Notes: generated from the letters alone by a model not told the origin. Shown: positions 8,587 through 16,565, numbered from the stretch's first letter. The stretch: 33,205 nucleotides of DNA from Schlesneria sp. (GCA_028291515.1 JAQGHU010000021.1:1-33205), one strand, 5' to 3'. Numbers and translations are program-made.

Positions 8587-8640
8587 CGTGAGACATCGTC
8601 GAGTCGTTATTGCAATCGCCGCCGACTCGCACCTCGCTAG

Positions 8641-8660
8641 ATTCCCGCCTGCGCGGGAAT
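8641..8660. repeat. ATTCCC-N8-GGGAAT palindromic repeat, copy 2
   Basis: The sequence is ATTCCCGCCTGCGCGGGAAT, followed by GACGGAA: a perfect 8-bp stem with a four-base CTGC loop. It lies 55 bp after the FGE-like gene and is identical to copy 1 at 7239-7258 except for one base, including the shared GACGGAA outside the palindrome. Confidence 0.75.
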
Positions 8661-8678
8661 GACGGAATCAAAGCAGCC

Positions 8679-8695
8679 GGCACTCGGAGAGTGCC
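8679..8695. repeat. GGCAC...GTGCC palindrome between convergent genes
   Basis: GGCACTCGGAGAGTGCC lies 30 bp before the end of the minus-strand HTH gene and is followed by GTCTAC. It resembles the palindromes at 5721-5737 and 5862-5878, and more distantly those at 15935-15953 and 32478-32507. It could serve as a transcript 3'-end hairpin. Confidence 0.5.
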
Positions 8696-8725
8696 GTCTA
8701 CATTGAAGAGCAATCTGCGGGCGTG

Positions 8726-10453
8726 CTACTTGATCAAGTCGCCAAACGTTTGGATCAAGGAACCACCTGGACCTTCGGAATCGTTGCCGCTCCACATCGA
8801 CGAGACACCCGTCCAAATGATCAGCGTGTTGGCGGCCAGGAAGAGCGAGCAAGCGACCAGGCCCACAGCCATTGCGGCACCCCAAGCTGGTTCTTTCGGA
8901 CCGGCGGAGGCGTTCTTCGACTTGGCTGCCGGTTCCAGGTAGTCTTCGTCCTCATCCTCGCCACCCAGCGTAGCGACTTCGTCGCCGCTGAATGTTTCGT
9001 CCGAGGCGTCGAAGACTTCTTCTTCCGCGTCAAACTCGTCAACTTCGGCTTCTGACCCAGCGTCGAGATCTTCGGAGATTTCCAGGTCTTCGACTTCGGT
9101 CCCATCGTCCAGATCGAACGCTTCGCTCAGACTGCCGGCTTTGGGGCGGCCCTTACGAACGACGGTCGCAGACGTATCGTCGAGATCATCATCGTCACCC
9201 AGCAACAGTTCGGCGGTCGCATCTCCATCGTCAAGGTTGATCTCATACGACGAATCGTCTTCCGCGCCCATCAGATCCAAGGTTTGCGTGCGATCATTGT
9301 CGTCGTCGGCAAGATCCATATCGGCAAGGGTCTTCGCATTGCCGCGGGCGCGTCCCGAGCCTTCCAATGACAATCCGCTTTCAGGCCCACCCAGGCTCAA
9401 TCCGCTATCGAGTCCAAACGAGATCCCGCTTTCGCCGGACAAGGCCAAGCCACTGTCCGCATGCTCCAAGGCGAGTCCGCTATCGGCGTGGCCCAGGGCG
9501 ATGCCACTGTCGCCTGCATGCAGCGCAATGCCGCTGTCTGGGGCTCCGGTATTCAGAGCGATCCCGCTGTCTGGTGGCCCCGCGTCTAACGCGATGCCAC
9601 TGTCTGGCTTGGCTTCGTCATGCACGCCGACTTGAGAATCCTCAAGCAGGATGCCGCTGTCTTCGGCAGGCGTTCGCATCTTGCTCGCCAAGCCCATCAA
9701 TTGAACATCGCTGTCATCGGCCAGACGGACCGAGCTATCACTATGGTGCGAATCGCTCGCCTCGGCGGCGAGATCATCCCAGACGGTCTCTTCGGAATCG
9801 GCCTCTGCCGCGGTCGCTTGATAGTCCGGAGCGATCTGGACATCGCTATCGCTTTTCTCGGCCAACACCGGTGTTTCGCCGGTCGATTTCTTTTCCGGTC
9901 CTGTATAGACCGCGACATCACTGGACGTTGATTTCACCGGCGCGTTCAGTTCGGCCTCTATGGCAGCCGCCTGGTAGTCGGGAGCGATCTGGACATCGCT
10001 GTCACTTTTCTCGGCTAGCACCGGAGTTTCACCGGTCGATTTCTTTTCTGGTCCCGTATAGACCGCGACGTCGCTGGACGTTGATTCAACCGGCGCGTCC
10101 ATGTGGGTCGCTTCCGACGGAACGAACCAGTCTGAGACGGGGGCATCTGCTTCCGGATTCGACTTGGTGATCATCGTCGCCTGTTCGGCGAGGGCGGTTT
10201 CATCCAGCTCGATATACGACAGATCATCTGGCGAGTTGTCGAAGGTCAGCACCTGGTTGCCGTCGGACAATGACGACGACTCAATTTTTCCGGCGTCGAC
10301 CAGCGACTGCAGTTCGTCGCGGCGATACTTCCACGTACCGCGATCGGCGAGGGCTCGCACTTCGCCGGAATCCACGAACTGCTGCAGAGCTGCCTGGTCG
10401 AGTCCGAATTCAGCCGCAACTTCTTCGGCAGTCAGAAATTTCTTGCTTTCCAT
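8726..10453 (-). CDS. Membrane-anchored HTH protein with acidic DSG repeats (575 aa)
   Basis: The start is the ATG at 10453: the HTH domain begins immediately (MESKKFLTAEEVAAEFGLDQ), and the longer frame upstream looks non-coding. Residues 1-55 are an excisionase/MerR-type winged HTH. Residues 120-221 are two near-identical 51-residue units (STSSDVAVYTGPEKKSTGET...). Residues 265-366 hold about ten DSG(I/L)(A/S)L repeats. Residues 380-520 are very rich in Asp and Glu. A hydrophobic segment at about 525-553 (AMAVGLVACSLFLAANTLII) predicts a C-terminal membrane anchor with a 21-residue tail. This layout suggests a DNA-binding head tethered to the cytoplasmic membrane by a long flexible acidic arm; the function is unknown. 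It diverges from fliF across about 690 bp. Similar proteins occur in planctomycetes, to my knowledge without assigned function. Confidence 0.75.
   Translation of the reverse strand: MESKKFLTAEEVAAEFGLDQAALQQFVDSGEVRALADRGTWKYRRDELQSLVDAGKIESSSLSDGNQVLTFDNSPDDLSYIELDETALAEQATMITKSNPEADAPVSDWFVPSEATHMDAPVESTSSDVAVYTGPEKKSTGETPVLAEKSDSDVQIAPDYQAAAIEAELNAPVKSTSSDVAVYTGPEKKSTGETPVLAEKSDSDVQIAPDYQATAAEADSEETVWDDLAAEASDSHHSDSSVRLADDSDVQLMGLASKMRTPAEDSGILLEDSQVGVHDEAKPDSGIALDAGPPDSGIALNTGAPDSGIALHAGDSGIALGHADSGLALEHADSGLALSGESGISFGLDSGLSLGGPESGLSLEGSGRARGNAKTLADMDLADDDNDRTQTLDLMGAEDDSSYEINLDDGDATAELLLGDDDDLDDTSATVVRKGRPKAGSLSEAFDLDDGTEVEDLEISEDLDAGSEAEVDEFDAEEEVFDASDETFSGDEVATLGGEDEDEDYLEPAAKSKNASAGPKEPAWGAAMAVGLVACSLFLAANTLIIWTGVSSMWSGNDSEGPGGSLIQTFGDLIK
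9791..10096 (-). repeat. Two tandem 153-bp coding units inside the HTH protein
   Basis: The unit at 9944-10096 (residues 120-170) and the unit at 9791-9943 (residues 171-221) encode nearly the same 51 residues. At DNA level they differ at roughly ten or more mostly third-codon positions, while the protein differs at only a few residues near the unit ends. The duplication is therefore not fresh, and the protein sequence appears to be under constraint. Confidence 0.8.
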
Positions 10454-11146
10454 ATCGGTCACTCTTTGCGTACGGCAACGGTTCGGAAGATCGGGCGAAT
10501 TACGGCAAGAACTGCCATATATTCTACGCAGTCGATGGAACGATCCCAAACTTAATCTTCGGCAGATGAAAATCCAGACTGGTGTCGGTTGCCGTCCCGG
10601 CGTTTACGCGTTGGGAAAGAACCGACAGGTTGGACGAATCTTACGGGTGTAAGGGTTGTAGCCTAAGTCCGGCAGGCACAGCTTGCCATTTATTTTTCCA
10701 GCAGCCCACCAATTTGCCGAGGATTCGGGGCGGACATGCCGCCGGCTCGGGATTTCGGGCCAAGGTCTTCTCCAAATCTGCGTGCTTCTGCGAAATCTGC
10801 GGATCAGATTCTTGTCCGCAGATGACACAGATTTCACAGATTTGAAGAGGGGATGAAGACCGGACAGTGACGCTTCAAATTGCTGGCCAGTTACAGTCCT
10901 CGAAGACACGGCCATGTCGAGGACTCCATAACCGTGGCACCCCGAGACTAGTGCCGTTTGATGTAAGGTCCTATGTGGCAAAGAGAAACGATTCTGTGAA
11001 TCGGCTGCGATTGGGTGGCCGAGGCAGCGGGCGTTGCAGATTGCGGCTTCGGTTCGGCTTCAGATTCGGATTGCTCTGAATCGCGATTCGCGGCTATAAC
11101 CCCCTCGCGCAATTGGCTTTTCTGCAACAAACGTATTGGCTGCGAC
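10454..11146. other. Long intergenic region between HTH gene and fliF
   Basis: This gap of 693 bp separates divergent genes and must hold the promoters of the HTH gene and the flagellar operon. No fliE, flgB or flgC precedes fliF. It contains GGCAGGCACAGCTTGCC near 10662, the nested AAATCTG palindrome at 10773-10844, and GTGGCAC near 10934. Open frames here give repeat-like translations and are not accepted. An in-frame extension of fliF to 11015 is possible but Ser/Asp-rich and unlike FliF. Confidence 0.5.
10773..10844. repeat. Nested AAATCTG/CAGATTT palindrome
   Basis: The outer arms CAAATCTG (10773-10780) and CAGATTTG (10837-10844) enclose an inner pair, ATCTGCGGA (10795-10803) and TCCGCAGAT (10815-10823). 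The right half contains two tandem CAGATTT words. The words resemble the AATCTGCGGAT-type repeats seen in intergenic DNA of many bacteria. It gives a long imperfect hairpin upstream of fliF. Confidence 0.5.
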
Positions 11147-12778
11147 ATGGATGTCCTGCCCCGCATCACCCGCCAGCTCGTCGAGCTGTTTCAGGCGATG
11201 TCGCCCGTGCAACGAGCGACCTTCGTGGCGGTACCGTTGTTGATCCTGGCGGGGCTGACTTCGATCGTTGTTTTCAATCGGCCGGATGATCACCAGGCTG
11301 TCCTGTTTGGCCGGACATTTACGACTGAAGAACTGACCACCGCCGAGAAGGCGTTGAATCAGGCCGGTCTGCTGAACTATCGCCGTGAAGACCGCAAGCT
11401 GGTGGTCCCCGGACCGGAACTGGACCGCTACAACGCCGCTCTGGTGGAATTCGACGCGGTTCCTCCTGACCTGGGCTCGCAGATCTTGAAGCAGTTCGAA
11501 TCACTCGGACCCTTCAGCACGGATCGTCACCGCCAGGAGATGAAGGACGCACTGCTGCTGCAGGAATTGCGGCGGATGATCAAGTCGGTCCCCGATATCG
11601 AAGACGCTCGAGTGGCGGTTGCCAGTTCGGGACGAAGAGTCGGTTTTGGTCAGAAGCCGCGCGTCACCGCGAATGTCACTGTGAAGCCGCGAGCCGGTCG
11701 CGAGTTGTCAGCTCGGCTGGTTGGTTCGTTGCGGCAAGCGGTGGCCAGCATGGTCCCCGATCTGCAGGCGACAGATGTGACCGTGTTCGATGTCGCTCGC
11801 GGACAGACTTTCACCGGCGATCCGAACGAAGAGTCGCTCGATGGGCGGTTAATTCAACGAGTTCGCGATTTTACGCGGCAGTACGAGCAGCAAATTCAGA
11901 AGGCTCTCGCGTTCATCCCGCATGCGACGGTTGCCGTACATGTCGATCTGGACAATCTGAAGTCGTCCGTCATCCGTCGAGAGCGCGTACGCATCACCAA
12001 TGATGACACGACCATTGCCAATCGGCCGGGTAGCGTGCAGCAAGTCGCTCACGACGATGACCAAGATTCGATCCATCATTCGGCGGCCTTCCGCGGACAG
12101 ACGACTCCGACCGACTACACACGCGAGGTTTCCGAACGTGAACTGCTGGCCGCGATGCCGCGAGCGGTTCAAGTGAGCGTCTCGATCCCCCGCGATTACT
12201 ACCGCCATGTGGCAACGCGTCGGCAAGGGCAAGGGGAATCGAATAAGCGTCGCCTGGATCTGGATTCCATTGAAGAAGAGATCCTGACGAAGGTCGAACG
12301 GACGGTGGGTCGCCTGATTCCCGTCGGCTCGCCCCACGATGCGATTTCGGTGACGACGATCGATCACATGCCACTTGAGACAGCCGAGACAACACTCTCG
12401 ACCACCGATCAGCTGACCGTCCTAGCCTGGAAGCATGGCGGTTCTTGGGGGTTGGGCCTGTTCGCTGTGATCGCGTTGTGGATGCTGTCGCGTTTGGCTC
12501 TTGCTCCTGCTCCAGTCGCGACCAGAACGGAAACAGCGGTTCAGCCAAGTCCGATCACGACGCCTCCGCCGGCGGTTCCAGAAATCACACCATTCGTAGC
12601 ACCGGTGGAAATCGCAGTCAGGGGACCAATTCAACCGGAACCCGTATTCCACGCACCACCGGTCGCGACAAGTGCGACCGCGACGATGTTGATGCGCGAT
12701 GAAATTCTGGCGTTAGCTCAATCCGACCCCGCGATGACTGCCGCTGTCTTGAGTCAATGGCTGGCGGAAGCTCGATGA
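11147..12778 (+). CDS. Flagellar M-ring protein FliF
   Basis: FliF builds the membrane ring at the base of the flagellum and houses the export gate. The protein is 543 residues from the ATG at 11147 (MDVLPRITRQLVELFQAM), the usual FliF beginning. The first TM segment is at about 24-42. The YscJ/FliF domain follows with FTTEELTTAEKALNQAGLLNY, VVPGPELDRYNAALVEF, LLLQELRRMIKSVPDIEDARV and TANVTVKPRAG. The M-ring C domain covers about 230-420. The second TM is at about 434-455 (WGLGLFAVIALWMLSRL). The last 25 residues (RDEILALAQSDPAMTAAVLS) are the FliG-binding tail. It is first in the operon fliF-fliG-fliH-fliI-fliJ. The length is typical. Confidence 0.92.
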   Translation: MDVLPRITRQLVELFQAMSPVQRATFVAVPLLILAGLTSIVVFNRPDDHQAVLFGRTFTTEELTTAEKALNQAGLLNYRREDRKLVVPGPELDRYNAALVEFDAVPPDLGSQILKQFESLGPFSTDRHRQEMKDALLLQELRRMIKSVPDIEDARVAVASSGRRVGFGQKPRVTANVTVKPRAGRELSARLVGSLRQAVASMVPDLQATDVTVFDVARGQTFTGDPNEESLDGRLIQRVRDFTRQYEQQIQKALAFIPHATVAVHVDLDNLKSSVIRRERVRITNDDTTIANRPGSVQQVAHDDDQDSIHHSAAFRGQTTPTDYTREVSERELLAAMPRAVQVSVSIPRDYYRHVATRRQGQGESNKRRLDLDSIEEEILTKVERTVGRLIPVGSPHDAISVTTIDHMPLETAETTLSTTDQLTVLAWKHGGSWGLGLFAVIALWMLSRLALAPAPVATRTETAVQPSPITTPPPAVPEITPFVAPVEIAVRGPIQPEPVFHAPPVATSATATMLMRDEILALAQSDPAMTAAVLSQWLAEAR

Positions 12779-12800
12779 ACCACATTGACGGGATGTGCCC

Positions 12801-13781
12801 ATGAATGGCGTTCAAAAAGCAGCGGCTCTGCTACTCAGTTTTGATAAGACGCTCGCGGCCCAGGTGTTGGGACTGCTGCCACGCGATCAGGCTGATCAAG
12901 CTCGGAGTGCCCTCGCGGCAGCGTCGACTCCTGCAGGCGACGAATTGAATCTGATGCTGTTGGATTTCAAGGTTCGTTTTCAGTCGCGACCTGTGTTGCC
13001 ACGCCACTCCGTCGCGGAACTACGAGAGCCGCCGGACCTGATCGGCGATGTCGGGTCGTCACGGCGACCGCTACCGACAGAGCCTGCACCGGCGGTTGTG
13101 CCTTTAAAAGAGTCCAGTAGTGGTCCTTTCGCGTTCCTCGAAGGTCGGCATCCGGACGACATTCGTTTGCTGCTGCGTGAAGAACAATCACAAACGATCG
13201 CTGTCATTGCCGCTCAATTGCCGCCGGCATTGTCGGCGGCCGTTCTGGCGGGGCTAGCTCCTGATCGACAGGCGGAAGTGCTGCAACGAGTCGCTCATCT
13301 CGGTCCTACCGATGCCGAGATCCTGGACGATATTGCCGCCGCCTTGAAGGATCGGCTGACACCACCTCGCGTGCGTGCGGGTGGCGTCCCTCAAGCAGCT
13401 GAATTGCTACGTCGGTCCCCGCGACCGGCAACGCGATCCATGCTGAATGCTTTAGATGAACATGACGCTGACCTGGCGGATGAGCTTCGTCAAACATTGT
13501 TCTCGTTCGATGACCTGCTGAAGCTGGACGACGAGACGTTGCGAATCATTCTGCAGGAGACTGACGACCGGCAATGGGCGCTGGCACTGAAGGCGAGTGC
13601 GGCACCCGTCCGGCAAAAGGTGTTGTCGTGTCTTCCCCCGGTTGTCGCGAAGGCATTCAAAGACGAAATGGACTCGTTAGGTCCCGTGCGACTTAGTGAG
13701 ATGACGGCGGTGCGGCAGCAAATTGCCGACAGTATTCGTCGATTGGAGGACTCGGGACTTATTGCTTTGCCGGTTGGTTGA
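12801..13781 (+). CDS. Flagellar motor switch protein FliG
   Basis: FliG links the MS ring to the C ring, and its C-terminal domain takes torque from the stator. It is 326 residues from the ATG at 12801 (MNGVQKAAALLLSFD), with GGGA about seven bases upstream; GTG at 12795 is a weaker choice. The N domain (1-75) binds the FliF tail and is followed by a Pro-rich linker near 80-105. The middle domain carries GRHPDDIRLLL, a variant of the EHPQ motif. The C domain reads FSFDDLLKLDDETLRIILQE then TDDRQWALALK, keeping the charged torque-helix residues, and ends with GPVRLSEMTAVRQQIADSI. Its sequence is divergent but full length. It follows fliF by 22 bp. Confidence 0.9.
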   Translation: MNGVQKAAALLLSFDKTLAAQVLGLLPRDQADQARSALAAASTPAGDELNLMLLDFKVRFQSRPVLPRHSVAELREPPDLIGDVGSSRRPLPTEPAPAVVPLKESSSGPFAFLEGRHPDDIRLLLREEQSQTIAVIAAQLPPALSAAVLAGLAPDRQAEVLQRVAHLGPTDAEILDDIAAALKDRLTPPRVRAGGVPQAAELLRRSPRPATRSMLNALDEHDADLADELRQTLFSFDDLLKLDDETLRIILQETDDRQWALALKASAAPVRQKVLSCLPPVVAKAFKDEMDSLGPVRLSEMTAVRQQIADSIRRLEDSGLIALPVG

Positions 13782-13800
13782 ATAAGAAGATAAGGACTAA

Positions 13801-13829
13801 GAGCCGGGGGCTGACGCCGCCCCGCTCAG
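13801..13829. repeat. GC-rich REP-like palindrome, copy 2 (between fliG and fliH)
   Basis: GAGCCGGGGGCTGACGCCGC followed by CCCGCTCAG is an imperfect GC-rich palindrome in the 76-bp gap between fliG and fliH. In reverse orientation it resembles the copy at 63-90. Lying inside an operon, it could stabilise the upstream mRNA or cause partial termination before fliH. Confidence 0.5.
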
Positions 13830-13857
13830 AAGATGACTCCTTTTTTGCTGTTTCCCT

Positions 13858-14547
13858 ATGACTACGGCTCGTATCCTTAAAGCTCAGGTTGCTCGCGAAC
13901 TGTCCGTTCGACCGGCGTTTAATTTCGTTGACCTGCGACAAGAAGCGGATCACGTCATCGCTCAGGCTCGCCAGACCGCCGAAGAGATGTTGGCGACGGC
14001 TCAACGGCAGGTCCAAGAACTGCAGGACCAGGCGCGTCATTCCGGTCGAGCCGAAGGATTGCAGGACGCTCAGGCTCAAGTCGATCGTCGAGCTACCGAG
14101 ATCTCGAATCGTCAGCTTGACGGTCAGCTACAAACCGCTTTGCCAGCCCTGAGGGCGGCTGCGGAGTCACTTCAAGCCGAACGAGATCGCTGGCTGATCC
14201 GTTGGGAACAGACCGCGGTTCGCGTCGGTGTGGCGATCGCCGAGAAGCTGGTGAAGTCACAGATTGTGACTCGACCTGAATTGGCGTCAGGCATGATTGC
14301 TGATGCCCTGCGACTCGCGGCCGGCCAACCGAAGGTGACCGTGTATCTGCATCCGGGCGACCTCGCCGCGTGGGGTGATCAGGGACCGAGGATTGTCGAA
14401 TCGCTGACCGCCTGTGCCGATTCCAACCTGGTCGCCGATCCCAAGGTGTCGCCCGGCGGTTGTCGCATTGAGACGCTGCATGGTGAGATCGACGCTCGAG
14501 TCGAAACGATGCTGGAACGCTTGACCAATGAATTGATCGACGGATAA
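13858..14547 (+). CDS. Flagellar assembly protein FliH
   Basis: FliH is the stator and negative regulator of the export ATPase FliI and delivers FliI-substrate complexes to the export gate. It is 229 residues. The N-terminal part (about 30-120) is a Gln/Ala/Arg-rich coiled coil (AEEMLATAQRQVQELQDQAR). The C-terminal half matches the FliH/HrpE/V-ATPase E-subunit fold: VRVGVAIAEKLVKSQIV, ADALRLAAGQPKVTVYLHPGD near 150, and the closing DPKVSPGGCRIETLHGEIDA with DARVETMLERL. The start ATG lacks a good ribosome site, but the reading frame and position between fliG and fliI are as expected. It ends 9 bp before fliI. Confidence 0.87.
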   Translation: MTTARILKAQVARELSVRPAFNFVDLRQEADHVIAQARQTAEEMLATAQRQVQELQDQARHSGRAEGLQDAQAQVDRRATEISNRQLDGQLQTALPALRAAAESLQAERDRWLIRWEQTAVRVGVAIAEKLVKSQIVTRPELASGMIADALRLAAGQPKVTVYLHPGDLAAWGDQGPRIVESLTACADSNLVADPKVSPGGCRIETLHGEIDARVETMLERLTNELIDG

Positions 14548-14556
14548 CTTCACTTT

Positions 14557-15933
14557 GTGGACCTTGATGTGACTGCTTCTCTTAGGACTCGCCCTTCGAA
14601 CTTGATTGATCAGATCCAACGGTCGCTGCCGGTGGGACTGCGCGGTCGCGTTTCGAAGCTGGTGGGACTGACGGTGGCGGTCGCTGGCTTTCCTGCACCG
14701 ATGGGTGCCGTCGCGGTCTTAGAAGCCGAACAGGGGAGCCACGTCGAAGCGGAAGTGGTCGGTTTCTCGGGTGACGACACCTTGCTGTTGCCGTATGGCG
14801 AACTGCACGGAATTCGACGGGGGACGCCTGTGATCCTCAGCCAATCGGTTCCAGGGGCCCGCGTCGGCGATGGGTTGCTGGGTCGGATCATAAACGGTCG
14901 CGGACGCTTCCTGGACGAGCGAACGCCCGCCGTGCTGCCACATCGAGTTCCCTTGCATGCCGAACCGATCTCGCCGATGCAGCGAGTGCGGATTGATCAG
15001 CCGCTGGGGACGGGGATCCGAGCGATCGACGGGTTGCTGACGTGCGGCCGAGGTCAGCGGCTGGGGATCTTTGCAGGCAGCGGCGTTGGTAAAAGTACCT
15101 TGTTGGGACAGATGGCTCGGGCGGCGGAAGCGGACGTTAACGTTGTCGTGCTGATCGGTGAACGTGGTCGCGAAGTGCGAGAATTCATCGAACGGGATTT
15201 GGGTCCTGAGGGACTGGCACGCAGTGTGGTCGTGGTCGCCACTGGTGACGATCCGGCGGTGCTGCGGCTGCGAGCGGCTTACCTGGGGACCGCGATTGCC
15301 GAATACTTCCGCGAGTCCGGTCGCGACGTGCTGTTGGTGATGGACAGCGTCACTCGATTCGCGTTGGCTCAACGAGAGATCGGCTTGGCGGCAGGGGAAC
15401 ATCCGGCGACGCGCGGCTATCCGCCGAGCGTGTTTGCGATGCTGCCACGTCTGCTCGAACGGAGCGGACGAACGAAGCGCGGCAGTATTACCGGACTGTA
15501 TACGGTCCTGGTCGAAGGGGACGACCCGAACGAGCCGATCGCCGACGCCGTCCGTGGAACACTGGATGGGCATGTGGTGCTGGCACGCAAGCTCGCCGAA
15601 CTGGGACACTTTCCGGCTATTGATGTGCTGGCGAGTGTTTCGCGATTGATGAACGATGTGACGAATGAAGACCATCGCCGCGCCGCGATGTCATTGCGAC
15701 AGCTTCTGGCCGCGCACCGACAGGCCGAAGACTTGATTTCGATTGGTGCCTACCAGAACGGTGCGAATGCACTTGTCGACGCCGCGTTGCGTTTGCAGGA
15801 ACCGATTCAACAGTTCCTGCAACAAGATCGAACCGATGCCACTGCACTGACCGAAGCGGTGCAACGATTGAATGATCTGAAACAATGGCGCGAGGCCGGA
15901 GCGATGGCCTCGACACAATCACGGCAAAAGTAG
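14557..15933 (+). CDS. Flagellum-specific ATPase FliI
   Basis: The type III export ATPase of the flagellum, 458 residues. The N-terminal beta-barrel domain (GLRGRVSKLVGLTVAVAGFP) precedes the RecA-like core, with Walker A AGSGVGKST at about 173-181, the signature GERGREVREFIERDLG near 205 and Walker B VLLVMDSVTRFA near 258. Also typical are GEHPATRGYPPSVFAMLPRL and GSITGLYTVLVEGDDPNEPIAD, followed by DGHVVLARKLAELGHFPAID. The start is a GTG at 14557 (a second GTG at 14569); neither has a strong ribosome site, so translation may be coupled to fliH 9 bp upstream. It hydrolyses ATP to unfold and release export substrates together with FliH and FliJ. Confidence 0.93.
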   Translation: MDLDVTASLRTRPSNLIDQIQRSLPVGLRGRVSKLVGLTVAVAGFPAPMGAVAVLEAEQGSHVEAEVVGFSGDDTLLLPYGELHGIRRGTPVILSQSVPGARVGDGLLGRIINGRGRFLDERTPAVLPHRVPLHAEPISPMQRVRIDQPLGTGIRAIDGLLTCGRGQRLGIFAGSGVGKSTLLGQMARAAEADVNVVVLIGERGREVREFIERDLGPEGLARSVVVVATGDDPAVLRLRAAYLGTAIAEYFRESGRDVLLVMDSVTRFALAQREIGLAAGEHPATRGYPPSVFAMLPRLLERSGRTKRGSITGLYTVLVEGDDPNEPIADAVRGTLDGHVVLARKLAELGHFPAIDVLASVSRLMNDVTNEDHRRAAMSLRQLLAAHRQAEDLISIGAYQNGANALVDAALRLQEPIQQFLQQDRTDATALTEAVQRLNDLKQWREAGAMASTQSRQK

Positions 15934-15934
15934 A

Positions 15935-15953
15935 CAGCACGCCTCGTGTGCTG
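15935..15953. repeat. CAGCACG...CGTGTGCTG palindrome between fliI and fliJ
   Basis: CAGCACGCCTCGTGTGCTG lies directly after the fliI stop codon and is preceded by AGTAGA. It resembles the GTAG-flanked GGCAC/GTGCC palindromes elsewhere in the window. Placed inside the operon, it could act as an mRNA-processing or attenuation hairpin before fliJ. Confidence 0.45.
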
Positions 15954-15996
15954 AAATCTATTCCTCATTTGTGCAGTCGACATCGGAGAATCAGAG

Positions 15997-16422
15997 ATGG
16001 CAGCCTTTCGATTTGACACAGTACTTCGCATTCGCGAGTCGGAACGTGATCTTTGCCGGATGGCCCTGGCGGAGGCTCAACGCAGTGAGGCCGAATTGCT
16101 GGCCGCACACCAGCGAACCTCGACCGAACGGACCGATGCGCTGAATGAACTGCGGGCGACACATGAAGGTGAAGCGTGGTCCACCGATCGCGTCGCCTCG
16201 CGCCAGCAATATGCCGAGCGGCTGGCGGCGAAGCTGAAGGGGATCGAGTGCGAGTTGGCCGTGGTGGCCGAACTGCTGACTCTTCGACGCAACGCATTGA
16301 TGGAGGCGGATACCGCGGTGAAGGCCCTCGAAAAGCTCTCCGGCCGTCATGTGGCTGATGAACAGCGAGCCGAACAGGCCGCCGCCGAACGCGAACGCGA
16401 CGACCATCGACGAGCCGCGTAA
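15997..16422 (+). CDS. Flagellar export protein FliJ
   Basis: FliJ is the central stalk of the FliI ATPase ring, comparable to the gamma subunit of F-ATPases. The 141-residue protein begins MAAFRFDTVLRIRESERDL, the usual FliJ start, and is almost wholly a charged coiled coil rich in Ala, Glu and Arg. It contains no Gly- or Pro-rich domain. GGAGAA nine bases upstream supports the ATG. Sequence identity in this family is low, so the call rests on length, coiled-coil pattern and its place as the last gene after fliI. It faces dabA convergently. Confidence 0.82.
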   Translation: MAAFRFDTVLRIRESERDLCRMALAEAQRSEAELLAAHQRTSTERTDALNELRATHEGEAWSTDRVASRQQYAERLAAKLKGIECELAVVAELLTLRRNALMEADTAVKALEKLSGRHVADEQRAEQAAAERERDDHRRAA

Positions 16423-16446
16423 AGCCACTTCGTTCACGGCAGATTG

Positions 16447-16518
16447 CAGGTGAACCTTGTCTTCGTTTCAGAGTCTGGTGTTCATCGGTCCGGGTGCTGA
16501 CGCAGCGCGGCTCACCTG
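16447..16518. repeat. Inverted repeat sharing an arm with the 31.45-kb element
   Basis: CAGGTGAACC at 16447-16456 pairs with GGCTCACCTG at 16509-16518 (9 of 10). The right arm, 16494-16518, is the exact 25-base reverse complement of 31453-31477. It lies between the convergent fliJ and dabA genes. Confidence 0.6.
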
Positions 16519-16565
16519 AAGACATCTTGAATTGGGTGGCACCCCTGGTAGGTCGCGGTCGGCTC

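Noticed and set aside
10604..10981. 125-codon minus-strand frame upstream of fliF
   Set aside because: It translates the AAATCTG repeat and its flanks and has no recognisable protein features.
11004..11047. Possible sigma-54 promoter before fliF (GGCAGCGGGCGTTGCA)
   Set aside because: The GG-to-GC spacing is one base too long, and other GGC/TGC pairs in the region are also out of register.
11015..11146. Upstream extension of fliF by 44 codons
   Set aside because: The added residues are Ser/Asp-rich and unlike any FliF N-terminus; ATG 11147 gives the normal family start.
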